Notes under the pieces: model-generated
What the model saw: only the letters and a program-made list of their open reading frames with translations
Told to the model about the DNA's origin: nothing
The model's database searches: none
Program-made: the position numbers and the translations under genes
In this document: positions 21,561 through 32,100 of the stretch, in pieces
Position numbering within the stretch: the first letter of the stretch is position 1
Layout: the number at the start of each line of letters is the position of its first letter
Source: Palaemon carinicauda
Lineage: Eukaryota > Arthropoda > Malacostraca > Decapoda > Palaemonidae
DNA length: 64,000 nt
Assembly (NCBI RefSeq): GCF_036898095.1
Contig: NC_090739.1
Location: 58,809,074 to 58,873,073 of the forward strand
Direction of reading: 5' to 3'

Positions 21561-22956
21561 TTCAGGACGTCTGAGACAATTTCAGGAAAACTTCTAATTA
21601 ATCGACTTATTTCCTCTTGTTGCTCCTGATTCAAAGGAGTTAATTTCTCTTCCAAGTTCCGAATGATAGTCGAATTATTAACTTTGCTTACTGCCCCTAC
21701 CTCATATCCATCGTCATCTTCCGTGGATGGTATGGTTTGCGACATGCACACTTGTGAAGCTTCGGTCTCGGTTTCACTTAAGTAGGGTTTCAGTAGGTTA
21801 ACGTGTGCTTTCCTCTGACTTTTTCTTCTTCCTGGTGTTTTGATTTCGTAGGTCAGGTCACTGATCTCCAAAATCTTGAATGGTCCTTGGAACTTGTTGG
21901 TGAGTGGGAATCTCTTTATCAGCAATACCACCATTACCTGTTGTCCTACCGAAAGCTGTCTGTCCTTACTTTACATATCGAACCTTTTTTAACTTTTTTC
22001 TTGACTCGTCTTAAGGTTTTCAATGAAAAATTTCCTTATCTCGCCGATCCTTTTCTTCAAATTCTTGACATATTCCCCTTCCATTTCCTCTCGGTCCTTC
22101 CATTTTTCTGCTAACATTTTAATCGGGCCCGTACTTCTTGTCCAAATACCATTTTGTTTAGGCTGCATTCCATGCTTTCTTAATAAGCATTACGTACCTT
22201 GAATAACATCAACAGTAGTACGATGTCCCATTCATTCCTAGTTTTGTTGCAGAACTTCGTTAACATACTTTTCAACATTTGATGAAACCTCTCTAATGCA
22301 CCTTGGGTCTCTGAATGATAAGCAGTTGATAATTGTTGTTTCACATCCAACAGTTTCATTACGGCTTGAAATAGTTTTGACATGAAATTCGTTCCTCAGT
22401 CACTTTGAATGATTTCCGGTGTACCAAACTCAGTGAAAACGAGTAGTAACTTCTCGGCGATTATTTTGGCCCTGATGTTCCTGATGGGTATGGCTTCTGG
22501 GTATCTCGTCACTGGACACATCAAGGTTAACATATATTCGTGACATTTTTTCGTCGTTGGTAAAGGTCCCACAATGTCGATCATTACCTCACTGAAGGGT
22601 TCTCCTCGCCCTTCTATCAGGTGTAAGGGAGCTTTCTTAATGTACTTGTTTGGCTTTCCAGCCATCTTTCATACGTGACATGCACGGAAAAACTAGCTCA
22701 CTTCCTTATGCATGCCAGGCCAGAAAAAGTGTTTCATAATCTCCGTCGTCTTCCTTATCCCCATATGTCCCGTCTCGTGCGATACAGTGATCAACTGCCT
22801 TCTCAACGGTGCGGGAATCAATATCTGACAATATATCCCCCACTCAGCATTCCCAGGGATATCCGCAGGTCTGTTCTTCCTCATAAGCAACCCATCCTTA
22901 AGATAATAACAGGTCGGAAAATGCTGTGCCTCCGTCTCGTTCACCACACGGTACAA
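21561..22956 (-). pseudogene. Gmr1-like integrase, located before RT
   Basis: Minus strand from 22956. An N-terminal zinc module (HETGHMGIRKTTEIMKHFFW, near 22780) is followed by the core: PFSEVMIDIVGPLPTTKKCH (first Asp, near 22585), TEFGTPEIIQSD (second Asp, near 22400) and TAYHSETQGALERFHQMLKS (Glu, near 22290). The C-terminal part (21934-21557) has FPLTNKFQGPFKILEISDLT, RKAHVNLLKPYL and a Glu-rich linker that runs straight into the RT N-terminal motif LTPLNQEQQEEISRLIRSFP. The integrase would insert cDNA. Its position upstream of RT is the notable feature. A stop separates the two halves of the core near 22390, and other breaks occur. Confidence 0.88.
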
Positions 22957-23300
22957 TAACTATGTTAACATTACATCCTTCCGTTGCAATCCTATCAGCT
23001 TTTTCCTACTCACTTGTCCTACTTCTAATGCTGAGTTTTCTATTTCTTTTAGGTCCATTTCTTCTTTGTCATCTTGTCCACTCGTCGGTTGTTCCCCTTG
23101 GCTTGGGCATACTTGGGAGTTCTCCTCTTACGTATCATCAAGGAAATCCTCTACTTCGGAAAACAAATCCTCCAAGTTCATAGCTACTTCGATTTCTTTT
23201 TCTTCTTCAGCATCCACATTCTTCGTCATACTCCTAGTCATCCCACAACTAGGAAACGAAACAGATATGGGTAATCCTTCTCGAGTTCAGTCGTAGGACT

Positions 23301-23640
23301 CTACTTCAGTAGTTTCTCCATTACAATGGGACAAGATAGAAACGGCGCTCCACCATCCTCATTACCCAGCAGGACGTTCACTCCTTCGACAGTCAATGAA
23401 TCCTTTACCGCAAAATCAAAATTACCTGTTACCAACTCGAATGACAGTTTCAAACTGCAAGTAGGGGTAACTTCTTCACCTTCTATTCCCTTCAAAATAA
23501 CCAAGTCTCCTGTGAGAGACTGTTCCACCAACAGGGGTACTCTTCGTACCACCACACTATGATTACAACTTGTGTCGTGTAATATCCTGACCGGGGTTCG
23601 CTCACTCCCATCTATTGCTGTTAATGTACCTTCATAGATT
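23301..23640 (-). pseudogene. Gmr1-like aspartic protease
   Basis: Minus strand. ILHDTSCNHSVVVRRVPLL near 23580 fits the retropepsin active-site loop, with D-T-S where D-T/S-G is usual. It is followed by QSLTGDLVILKGIEGEEVTP and LTVEGVNVLLGNEDGGAP, the flap and the DLLLGND-like C-terminal box of this clade. It would process the Gag-Pol polyprotein. It lies between Gag and integrase, as the clade's order requires. The altered glycine and nearby stops suggest loss of activity. Confidence 0.75.
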
Positions 23641-23723
23641 TATGGTTTAAAGGTATCCACGCTGTTTGGGTTTGTCCTGTTTATCGTTTAAACATTGGCT
23701 GGTTTATTTTCCTCTTTGACTTT

Positions 23724-25132
23724 TCACAATTGCTTCTTCGTCTTCACATTTAGTGAAGTCGAATTATCCTTAATCACTTGGGTGACTGCTTTCGGTTGAT
23801 TCGACCAACATTCCTTACTGATATGGCCTCTCTTTCCACACTTAAAACCGACAATATCAACCTTCTGCATGTCTTTCACGATAATTAAAGGAGGATGATT
23901 CGACGATTGTTGCTGTGGTACTATCGCATTCTGCTTAGGGACAGTACCAGTGCTACTTCTGCTGTAACTGTTGAATTTGTTCACATAGTTATTACTGAAC
24001 TGGTTTCCATGGTTCGGCGAATACTTGACACTCGGTCGGAGCGACGGTTGAAACTTCATGCCCGAGGAGGACTTACGACTAACAATATTATAATCTTTGC
24101 TCATCGAAGCGGCTTTATCAAGTTTCTTCACCTCTCTCGCTTTCTCAAGTCATTCGAATATGTTCAGAAATTCCTCATAGATACTATTCTAGTATTATCA
24201 GTTCTCTTAAATCGGCCATCTCCCTTACGTTAGCAGCCTTTATCCATCTTTTAAAACATTGTCGTGCCTGATAAGCGTAATCCAGGAAAGTTATTTCCTC
24301 GTCCTTCCACAAACCTCGGAAATTTTCCCTCTAATATTTAGGTGTCATCTGATACACTTGCAGCACGCTCCTCTTCACTTCCCGATACTCCTTCCTCTGG
24401 TCCTGAGATAAAGACAAGTAAGCACTGCGGCCTTTCCCAATCAATACAGACTATTTATCTTCTGGCCATTTTATCGTCAATACGACCATTTCAAAATGAT
24501 TGAAGAACTCGTCTGGAGCCTCTTCTGTGAACCTTGGAATTAACATCTGGGCATCCGACACATTAAACACAGGATCGTGCTTAGCAGGGGTCACCTCTGT
24601 CTGCGTTGCCAACTCTGCATGAGAATTCAACAGCTTCAGCTCCCTTGCATGTTTTGCAATCTCTCCTGCCTCCTCCTTCTCCTTGTCTTTCAGTCTCCTT
24701 GCATGTCTTGCGACTTCTGTGGCTTCTTCTTCTCGTCCTACTTCCATTTACTTCTCTTTTTTTTTTCCTGTCTTGCTTCCATTTCTTTTGCCGGTCCTTT
24801 TTCTTCTCTCTCTTCTTTTTCTCGTCCTGCCATCATCTTCAACGCAATCAAATTCTCCTCTGCTGCAATTCGTCGAATCTTAGCCTCCACATCCCTATCT
24901 ACTTTCATGGCTTCAGTTCCCGAGCTGCTACAATATTTTCTTCCGACAACTTTCCCGAATTTATCAACACTTCTAAGGCTAGACACTTTATTAGGGCTTT
25001 AATTATTCCCCTCGTAACATGGCCACCACATGCTATTAAAACAGATAGCTACTGAGATTTAGTTACATTAGTTTCTGACAATTCCTGAACATTTGGGTTA
25101 TTAAAAAACTCTTGGATATTTAACAGTGCCAT
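23724..25132 (-). pseudogene. Gmr1-like Gag
   Basis: The likely start is the ATG at 25132-25130 (MALLNIQEFFNNPNVQELSE), as this N-terminal pattern is typical of Gag in the clade; an in-frame TAG follows about 25 codons later. Further on are a long Lys/Glu-rich coiled-coil-like region (24880-24600) and the capsid-like segment FNVSDAQMLIPRFTEEAPDE then FFNHFEMVVLTIKWPEDK (about 24540-24460). The nucleocapsid part ends with one zinc knuckle, VGFKCGKRGHISKEC (about 23830-23790), in which the first cysteine of CCHC is glycine. Several frameshifts and stops. Confidence 0.75.
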
Positions 25133-25281
25133 CTTGTAATTTATCAATATTTAATACCTCTCCAAAATATATATCCTAACAATACATAAAGTCCTATCAA
25201 CACTAAATTGTTCAATACCTTTAATCAAAACACGGCCCTATGATCACCAATATTTAAAACAGACTCACATCAAAAGATAGT

Positions 25282-25298
25282 CCTGTGTCTGGGAACCA
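25282..25298 (-). promoter_or_regulatory. Probable primer binding site of Gmr1-like element
   Basis: On the minus strand TGGTTCCCAGACACAGG follows the LTR. The same motif (with ACGGG) occurs at 43307-43323 in the deleted relative. It starts with TGG as a tRNA-primed site should. Confidence 0.5.
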
Positions 25299-26765
25299 CA
25301 CATAATGATATATATATTACAGCTATACAACCACTCGAGTTCTAAACTCACCTGTTTGTTTTTACCTCAAATCTGTTACACATGGGAATATTAATACTTG
25401 AGCACTAAGACAGTCATATAACTCCCAGACAGCAATATATAAAAACAATGAATATCCAAAGGTCTCTTAAGTATACTCAAAACAACACTGGTAATTACTA
25501 TTTCGATCTATTTAAAACCTCTTCTTACTATGATTCTTTAACAGGATACGAGTGAATACTAATTTAAACACGGGTGATTGGAATAATACACTCTTTAAAA
25601 AAAATGAAAGATGTTCTATATAAATTACAACACTTTGAAAAGAGTTCACATAAAACAAATAAATCACTAGAAATAATAAGTCTGTACAAAACTTAGATTA
25701 AGACAAAAATGATACGATCTGAAAATTATATAATTACTTGACTTGAAATATTAAATATGAATAAACATTATAAGAAATAATTACACTCTGCAAATCATAT
25801 ACTCACTTGACTCAAAATATTAAATCTGCATAAAACCTTAGACTCAAACAAAAGAAATAACCTTTATAAAAATTTTACAATCACTTGTTCTACTTGAAAT
25901 TAAATTTTACTCGCTATTTAATTAGTCTTAACACTCAATGGATATAGTTAACCAGGTAACTATACAAATAACTTTCACGTTACTATAGGGGCAGTTACAA
26001 AAACTCTCAGAGAATTTTCATAAATACTCACTACGTTTATAAAAAACCCTCACACCAAAACTTTGATATTTCACTGAATACTTTTAAAACAATATACTAA
26101 GAGGCGTGCGTGAGAGAGAGAGGGTGAGATGGCCATGACTTAAGGCTGGGATCCTCTTTCTGATCTATGCAACCCTGGGGTTGCTTTTATATGAAACTTA
26201 GCTACTTCCAGAATGTTCCAGGTCCGAGATCTGGAAGCGTGGGGGGTCGCCCTAAGTATGTCAGAGTTATCAACTAGATAAAAAAATGTCAAGAGACAAA
26301 CCGGGGTTTCATGCAACTCTCACACATACCAATGCACAGCGAGACGACTCTCTGTCCGCTAACTCCGCCCACCATTTGTCCCCGAAATAAAAAAAAGATA
26401 ACATTCTAACTCTAGGATTTTCAGGAATCTTCCAAAGCACATGGCACATAAGAATTGCGTATTTTCTCTCAAACATGATGCAATACCTCATAAAAATATA
26501 AAAGAACATTACATAAGCCCTTGATCCTATCTCGTATGGTCACATAACATTCTCAAACAGATTATATTGAAATAAAAAGTTAATTCTTAAAAATAACGTA
26601 GATTTAAATATGCCGACTTGAATGAAGAATACAATGAAATTAACAACGAAAGTCTTACGTAATTTACATACAAATCTCAAATCTGCATGAGAGAAACTCA
26701 TCTTAAGAGGTGGCCAACCTCTTCAATGCACATATGAAAACATAAATAAAGTTCATGCAAAATTT
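25299..26765 (-). repeat. Gmr1-like element 5' LTR (outer tip missing)
   Basis: About 1.47 kb and related to 19153-20238, 33655-34165, 43160-43306 and 43682-45048. The outer ~45 bases seen at the other copies (starting TCTTACGAAGCTGG on the minus strand at 20238) are absent here; similarity stops near 26765. The boundary with the internal region is set by the primer-binding-site motif. Confidence 0.72.
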
Positions 26766-28108
26766 TGTAAAAACACACCCAGATAAGGGCTTGGTAGGGT
26801 GAGCAGCAAATCTATTTACCGACGATGCATTAACAGTTCATCCTTTGCTTAAGGAGTGCAACTCTACCCCATTAAAAGATTATTTTGTGGTTACTTTAAA
26901 TTTTAGTTTACTTTTATGTTACTCGACCATTTTTTTCATGTAAAAACCATTTGAAAGAGAATTTTATACACTGAAAGCTGTACAATGGAAATTTCCTTAC
27001 ATTCAAATATATTTTTTTTTATATGTATTTTATCAGTGTATAGAAGTTTCTTTTAGAGGTGACGGTTTTTCATATGGATTTTTATTTTTCTATTTTGTAA
27101 ACTGGTTTTTATAGATTGAAGGCTATAAAATTCAATATCTTTTCATGTTTAAATGACAAAAATCGGCCGGTAATAAAAATGAGTGAATTTTTATTTGAAA
27201 ATTTCATATTTTGAGAAGTTTACTTTACAGATTGATTCAATAGACTTTACTATATATAAGTATGGGCTTTTAGCTGTAATTTTCCTCACCACTGGAGATC
27301 ATACGAGTGTAATTATCATGTTTCAGGGTCATTTACTAATCAGTGGTGGCTCCCATTCCTCAAATCCAAAAATATTACTCTACATGTAGTCTACCAAATA
27401 GGAACAAGTGAGCATGCCATGGCTAGCATAACATATTCTCTTTCGTGATTTTGGACATATTTAGCTATCGTTTCTGACACTGCCTCTTTCATTATAATCA
27501 TAACGTAAAAATTATAAATATGTGAACGTGCAGATAAAGGAATAAGAACACACCCTAGAGATACGTACAGCAAAGTTTATTTACAAATACCATAGAGAAA
27601 AATTATAAGAAAACTGATAATGTTTTTAGAAAATCATATAAAATGGTGGAATTACTGTTTATGGAATACTGAAATAGCTCTCCTTGGAATTTTTGAAGAA
27701 AAGTAAATAAATAAGTACCCAAGTCAGGAAAGGGTTGCACACGGGATCAGACGCACTTGTGAGAATATATCAAAAGGATCGTTTAGCAATGAAATAAATT
27801 GTACTTGAAACATGAAAAGTAGACATTTTCCTAGCCAAAAAAGTAATAATCAGAATTTTCAAAATTCCCGGCCAAAGGTCATAAGTCGCGCCTCTTGAAC
27901 CAGAGGGCTCAATCACTCATTGGCTAAGGGAAAAGGGAATCCATTTGGCTGATGTATTTGACAGTAGACCTAAACAGAATAATGAGAAACTCGATCTTCC
28001 TCATTCCCTTTTTCCTGAAGCTGAACTAACTAGTTTAGCTTCTCAGTCCTGTGAAATTAAAACATTCTTGCTGGATGTTGATGCTTATGGATGCATAACC
28101 CCAAATGC

Positions 28109-28112
<4 letters not shown>
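26766..28112. other. No gene or element recognised
   Basis: AT-rich DNA with only short chance ORFs. Nothing supportable on either strand. Confidence 0.4.

Positions 28113-28190
<78 letters not shown>
28113..28190. repeat. (TA)n microsatellite
   Basis: About 78 bases of uninterrupted TA dinucleotide. Confidence 0.97.
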
Positions 28191-28192
<2 letters not shown>

Positions 28193-28905
28193 TGCAAGAT
28201 AGCAAAAAAAGATTATTTTTGCATTTGGAAAATTTGTAATGTAACTGTAGTGGTTAGCGGGCTGTTACCGGCAAAACTTGCGGGTGGTCTATCGGGATGC
28301 CTATCTCCTTCCACTATCATACAACTACAGTTTATGCAGTGGCCACAGGCGAAATCATCAGAAAAAAAATGTCATGGGCACTGGGAACCACCCCTTTTTA
28401 ATTCTGGACAAGGGGAACCCGACTACAAAATAGGAGGTACAAGCAATCTAGGACAACTCAGGTAAGGCTTTCTGACTGCTGCCGTACTTAGCCGGCAGAT
28501 TGCCTATTGTCAGAATGCCGACGACACTCTGGCCTCACTACATCAAAATACTGTGGAGAATTTCTTTAGAAATTATCATATAGCTCAAATTTCAGGTAAG
28601 ACCAGATTCAGTTGCCAATAAAGGAATAGACAGAGATAGTCTTAGGAGCATGTCACCTTATGTTTAGGGTGAATCGTTATCAAAACACAGTTATAAAGAA
28701 GAACAATATTCATTTCAAAATGAAAGAAAATAATTAGAAAAATTATGTCCAATGATTTGAAAAAATAAAAGTTGCCTATAAATTTGGCATTCCTATATAA
28801 AGTCACAAGTAACTAGATATATACAAAACACACATTTATCTAGAAATTTATACAGTTTATAGTTTGCATATGAATACAAAACAGGAATTGCTATGGTAAT
28901 GAATG
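28191..28905. other. No gene recognised; short GC-richer block
   Basis: A GC-richer block at about 28250-28530, ending near an AACTCAGGTAAGG motif that resembles a splice donor, stands out from AT-rich surroundings. Its open frame runs through the TA microsatellite and is not convincing as a gene. It may be a fragment of an unrecognised repeat. Confidence 0.3.
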
Positions 28906-29373
28906 TTACACATTAATTCTCTGTGGTACATGAAGAGATAACAGGCGAGAAGAAACTTGCTTAACTGTAATCACAAAGGAATATGTCAGATTTTCTAGTT
29001 TCACAGCAGAGCACAAAGTCAAAGCTGTTCTGACTTTGGCATAATTCTCACTGGAACAATTAGGAGTTTCTAGATTGCTCCTTATCCACAGGAATTGATT
29101 GCTTTTTTTTTTTGTGGGGGTGTGTAACATGGAGATCACTATATTAAACTGTTCACAGTTTTTTATTTCCTCTGATTTCAAAACTTTAATACAGTACCCA
29201 TCATATTTGTAGATACAGGTTCTATACAGTACATCAAAGGTTAAAATTCTAGAGATCTCAAAACCTTTGGAATATTTTATTTGCTGTGTAACATTCTTAA
29301 CATTTACCAAGGCTACGGGCTCTACAGAGAGTAGAGCATTATGCCAGTTGGAATAAAAAGATGATTTAGACAT
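28906..29373 (-). CDS. Unrecognised 155-codon ORF downstream of Gypsy integrase
   Basis: An intact frame from ATG at 29373-29371 to a stop at 28906. The protein starts MSKSSFYSNWHNALLSVEP, has no obvious signal peptide, membrane segment or zinc motif, and is rich in Ser, Val, Lys and Asn. It lies on the same strand and 192 bases beyond the end of the Gypsy integrase remnant (29566). In between are two minus-strand G-rich runs (29444-29448 and 29474-29482) that resemble polypurine tracts. It could be an accessory 3' ORF of that element, coding capacity inside its LTR, an unrelated exon or chance. I do not recognise a family. Confidence 0.3.
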   Translation of the reverse strand: MSKSSFYSNWHNALLSVEPVALVNVKNVTQQIKYSKGFEISRILTFDVLYRTCIYKYDGYCIKVLKSEEIKNCEQFNIVISMLHTPTKKKSNQFLWIRSNLETPNCSSENYAKVRTALTLCSAVKLENLTYSFVITVKQVSSRLLSLHVPQRINV

Positions 29374-29565
29374 TAAAAAAATAAGTCTACAGCACTGAAT
29401 TAACAGAATTATATAACAAATGAAATTTTCAACAATTTATACCTCCCCCAAATTAACATGATTAATTTTACATCCCCCCCCCTAGTTCAACCACACATCT
29501 AAATAATCTCATAACTGGCAACAATGCCCCACTCAGGCTATCAAATCAACACAAATTTGACATAC

Positions 29566-30440
29566 CTAACAATGGAAAACATTTTTTTTTATCATTTTAT
29601 TAAAAAAAATCAGTAGGTGTCCCACATGCTGCGACATTTTAAGAACCAAAAAAACCCTCCAAAACAGTTTGTACCAAGGATGTCCTTCAGCCCATGGGTC
29701 TTTCGTTTCTTCTGAAAACAATTGGATACTATTAACATGGTGAACACCCTTCAGTATGTTCTCAGCTGAAGTATAACCAATCTCTGTGTGGTGGGAATGG
29801 ATGTAGCTGAGAACTGCTCTGGATGAATACTGGTCCCATTTCTGAGATTCTCCAGAAATCACCTTCATTAACTTGCCAAAGGTACAGTTCACCCATTCCA
29901 CTGTGCCATCACTAGATAGTTTATACGGAGTAATTTTCACATGTACAACATTGTACCGGTCCAACAACTTGGTAAAATCCTGGGAAATAAACTCAAGGTC
30001 GACTACCATCAGACACCCAACAGAACCAGTACTGGTTGTTGGGAGATTCACAAGGTATATAGCAATCAATTCAAAAGGAGAAGAGGTCACTACTTTTAAG
30101 GTTGGCGGGGCAATAACTCCTAACACGTTTGGCAAATATCCCTGATTACATTGATCAAAGATTTGTGCCAAGCGAGTCAACAGAGTATTGCAGTCATTTC
30201 CCCTATTCCTCTGTGAGCATTCTGCAGGCGTGTCTCTGCAACAAAGCCAATCCGGACATTGAAGGTGATTACAGGGGCTATCGAGCTATCTGGGTTATGT
30301 TTCACTAGCAGACCCTGGTGCACCCCAAGGTCAGACCAACATCTTCTATACGGCAGATTGGAGCGTGGAACCTGAGATGCAGAACTCCAGAGTAGATCAT
30401 CTTGATGCCAGGTTAGATCTGTCGATGATCTCACTTGATC
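29566..30440 (-). pseudogene. Integrase of OTU-containing Gypsy
   Basis: Minus strand. The zinc-binding module spans HNPDSSIAPVITFNVRIGF, ETRLQNAHRGIGEMTAIL and, after a one-codon break (TGA near 30182), CNQGYLPN; the paired cysteines are read in another frame (DICQTC). The core has SSPFELIAIYLVNLPTTSTG (Tyr where the first catalytic Asp is usual). It then jumps from MVVDL directly to EFISQDFTKLLDRYNVVHVK, so the central part with the second Asp is deleted. The Glu region reads TPYKLSSDGTVEWVNCTFG. The tail has YKLFWRVFLVLKMSQHVGH. Missing catalytic parts make it inactive. Confidence 0.8.
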
Positions 30441-30559
30441 TTAACCACTTGCCTAAAGGACAGAAGAGCATTCCCAGAGAACACTCCACGGTCAGATTCA
30501 GGGTCGGTCACCTTCATGACAGTGGTCTTGGTATGCAGCGGTGAGACTGAGGGTACTTT

Positions 30560-30895
30560 GAGAGACAATTAAAGAACAGTAGTGTGGTCATAGACCAACT
30601 GTTGTTTGGACAAATCCAGGATCAGGTAGGCTGTATCCAGCAGAATCTTACCAAGGACAAAACAAAAGTTAATGTCTTTGGCAGCAACCACCGCATAGTT
30701 AAACAGCGGTAGTTTCTATTCAGAAAGACACTTTACCTCTAACTGAGCGTAGTCTAAAATGCTGGTGCAGGTACTAACCAACCCTTCTAACTTCTCTTCT
30801 GACAGTACCTGGTACTCTAAGCCATGCTGGCTCAGTACAGACTCACTGACAAGTCAAACCTGTACCTCTGTATCAACAAGGGCTCAATATAAGTT
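30560..30895 (-). pseudogene. Retropepsin-like protease between OTU-like domain and integrase
   Basis: On the minus strand from about 30890: ALVDTEVQV (D-T-E at the active-site position) is followed by a stop, then LVSESVLSQHGLEYQVLSEE, TCTSILDYAQLEVKCLSE, a second stop, and NYAVVAAKDINFCFVLGKIL then LDTAYLILDLSKQQLVYDHT. The order DTx - VS - LGxxxLD matches the retropepsin fold used in retroelements (active-site loop, then the ILG-type box). It would cleave the polyprotein. Two in-frame stops and the altered DTG make this copy inactive. An alternative is a non-catalytic retropepsin-like domain. Confidence 0.65.
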
Positions 30896-31087
30896 TTCTG
30901 TAACATTACTAGACTTACTGCCGAATGTTGAGACACATGATTACAATTGGACTGACCAGGTGTCTTTTCAGTCATGTATTGGATTACAGGACAATCCTCT
31001 GATGTTTCCTGATTATCAGCGGCCAAGCCCTCAGCGTCAGGCATACAAGCTTTCACCTCTGTCTTTTGGCCCAGAATCACGTTAGTT

Positions 31088-31500
31088 GGAATTACGCAAT
31101 TACAGAACTAAATCAGAGTTAAAATGCACTTCAAAAAGACACTAAAAATGCACACACTGAGGATTAGTCACGGATGTATCAATATAAAGTACAGGACAAG
31201 TGTGATCAAAGTGAACCCATATTTCCTGGTTCAATAGCTTAGACACCGGCAAAAGCAACTCCAGAGCTGAGACTGTACCTGGAAACCGCACTGCCGGGAT
31301 CCAATTCCTCCTAGTCTTGTCCAGTCTGAAGCCATCGACTGGCATCTTTCAGAAACTGCTGAACTAAGGCATCCCAAAACTTGGCTCTCTTCAGCTGAGA
31401 GTCTGGTGCAACACTTGACCATTCCATCCAGCAATTCAAAAGTAGCTCCAAAGATTATATGAGGGAATCTGAACCACCACGAACCTCTTTATACAAAGCC
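31088..31500 (-). pseudogene. OTU-like domain of Gypsy polyprotein
   Basis: After RNase H, the minus-strand frame reads LALYKEVRGGSDSLI then a stop, LELLLNCW, a central helical region (AKFWDALVQQFLKDASRWL) and, after a frameshift near 31320, FPGTVSALELLLPVSKLLNQ, EIWVHFDHTCPVLYI, PQCVHF (stop) CLFEVHFNS. This succession resembles OTU-family cysteine peptidases: a G-D-G-N-C-L-F nucleophile loop, a W/F-G--E-L-L-A--L core, and a closing H-Y/F-N histidine box. Here the loop is G-G-S-D-S-L, so serine sits where the catalytic cysteine belongs. OTU enzymes remove ubiquitin-like modifiers or cleave polyproteins; the role here is unknown. The call is by pattern only. Confidence 0.5.
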
Positions 31501-31562
31501 AGTCCAGTAGACAACTTGGGAGTTGTAGATTCAGTAGCAATCAGGCAGTCTGGTAATGTGGG

Positions 31563-32100
31563 TCAGTGGGATAACCAGTGTACAGCGGTATTCTGATCAC
31601 TTGGACAGTAGTTAACAAAACAGTTAAATTCAGACAAGTCCTCCAGTGTCCATACCAGACAACTGTTCACATCTTCGTCTTGAAGATACATTAGGGGATG
31701 GTGATCAGAATGAATTACAAAGAACAGGCCATAGAGGAAGGCCCTGAAGGTTTTTGCTCCCCATTTCAGAGCAGCCAACTCACACTCAATGGTAGTGTAT
31801 GGTTCTTGGAGTTCAGGAAGGCCATGGAGTCGTACGCTATCACCCGACACTCCCTCCCCTGGATGCTCCAAGGACTCTTGGCACAGACAAGCACCAGCAC
31901 CCTCGCCTGAAGCATCAACAAACAACAATACGTCTGTGTCTCCGATATCAGAAGGTAGTCGGTGATTTATGTCCAGACCCTGTTGACTCACTGTAAAGGT
32001 TATGAACCGCAATGTTGTGGGGTTCTCCATTAAGCTTGAATTTTTCATATCACCAGCTTGGAAATTTGTCTTCATTATGTTGATCTTGACTGAAAAGGAT
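31563..32100 (-). pseudogene. RNase H (with RT tail) of OTU-containing Gypsy
   Basis: Minus strand, about 170 codons. DTDVLLFVDASGEGAGACLC holds the first catalytic Asp, TTIECELAALKWGAKTFRAF the Glu, VIHSDHHPLMYL the second Asp, and NYCPSDQNTAVHWLSH the C-terminal segment. It ends at a TGA where the family normally has an Ala-Asp-Xaa-Leu-Ser-Arg-like motif, then the same frame continues toward the OTU-like domain. The preceding RT was not recognised; the frame is closed near 32075. Confidence 0.85.

Larger units (their letters stand above)
19153..26765 (-). mobile_element. Ty3/Gypsy retrotransposon with integrase upstream of RT (Gmr1-like), degenerate
   Basis: Minus-strand element between related LTRs at 25299-26765 (5') and 19153-20238 (3'). 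Read along the minus strand, the domains come in the order Gag (25132-23724), protease (about 23640-23301), integrase (22956-21557), reverse transcriptase (about 21560-20700) and RNase H (about 20780-20260). The integrase tail and the RT N-terminus are in one continuous reading frame, so the order is original and not a shuffling artefact. This integrase-first arrangement marks the Gmr1-like group within Ty3/Gypsy. Many stops, frameshifts and small deletions disable it, and each LTR has lost its outer end, so no target duplication is found. Confidence 0.85.
29566..32100 (-). mobile_element. Ty3/Gypsy pol fragment with RH - OTU-like - protease - integrase order
   Basis: Minus-strand coding remnants in one orientation: RNase H (32075-31563), an OTU-like domain (about 31500-31088), a retropepsin-like protease (about 30890-30560) and integrase (about 30440-29566). 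No RT palm or LTRs were recognised at either side, so this is an incomplete element. The RNase H and OTU-like parts are in one frame across a single stop, which supports an original polyprotein order. In standard Ty3/Gypsy elements the protease precedes RT, so its place here between RNase H and integrase is unusual. Confidence 0.72.

Noticed and set aside
24577..25055. Long Ser/Leu-rich plus-strand ORFs
   Set aside because: Antisense shadows of the Lys/Glu-rich Gag coiled-coil region on the minus strand.
28091..28465. 124-codon ORF crossing a (TA)n tract, ending in GC-richer DNA
   Set aside because: Half of it is microsatellite translation and the rest has no recognisable motif.
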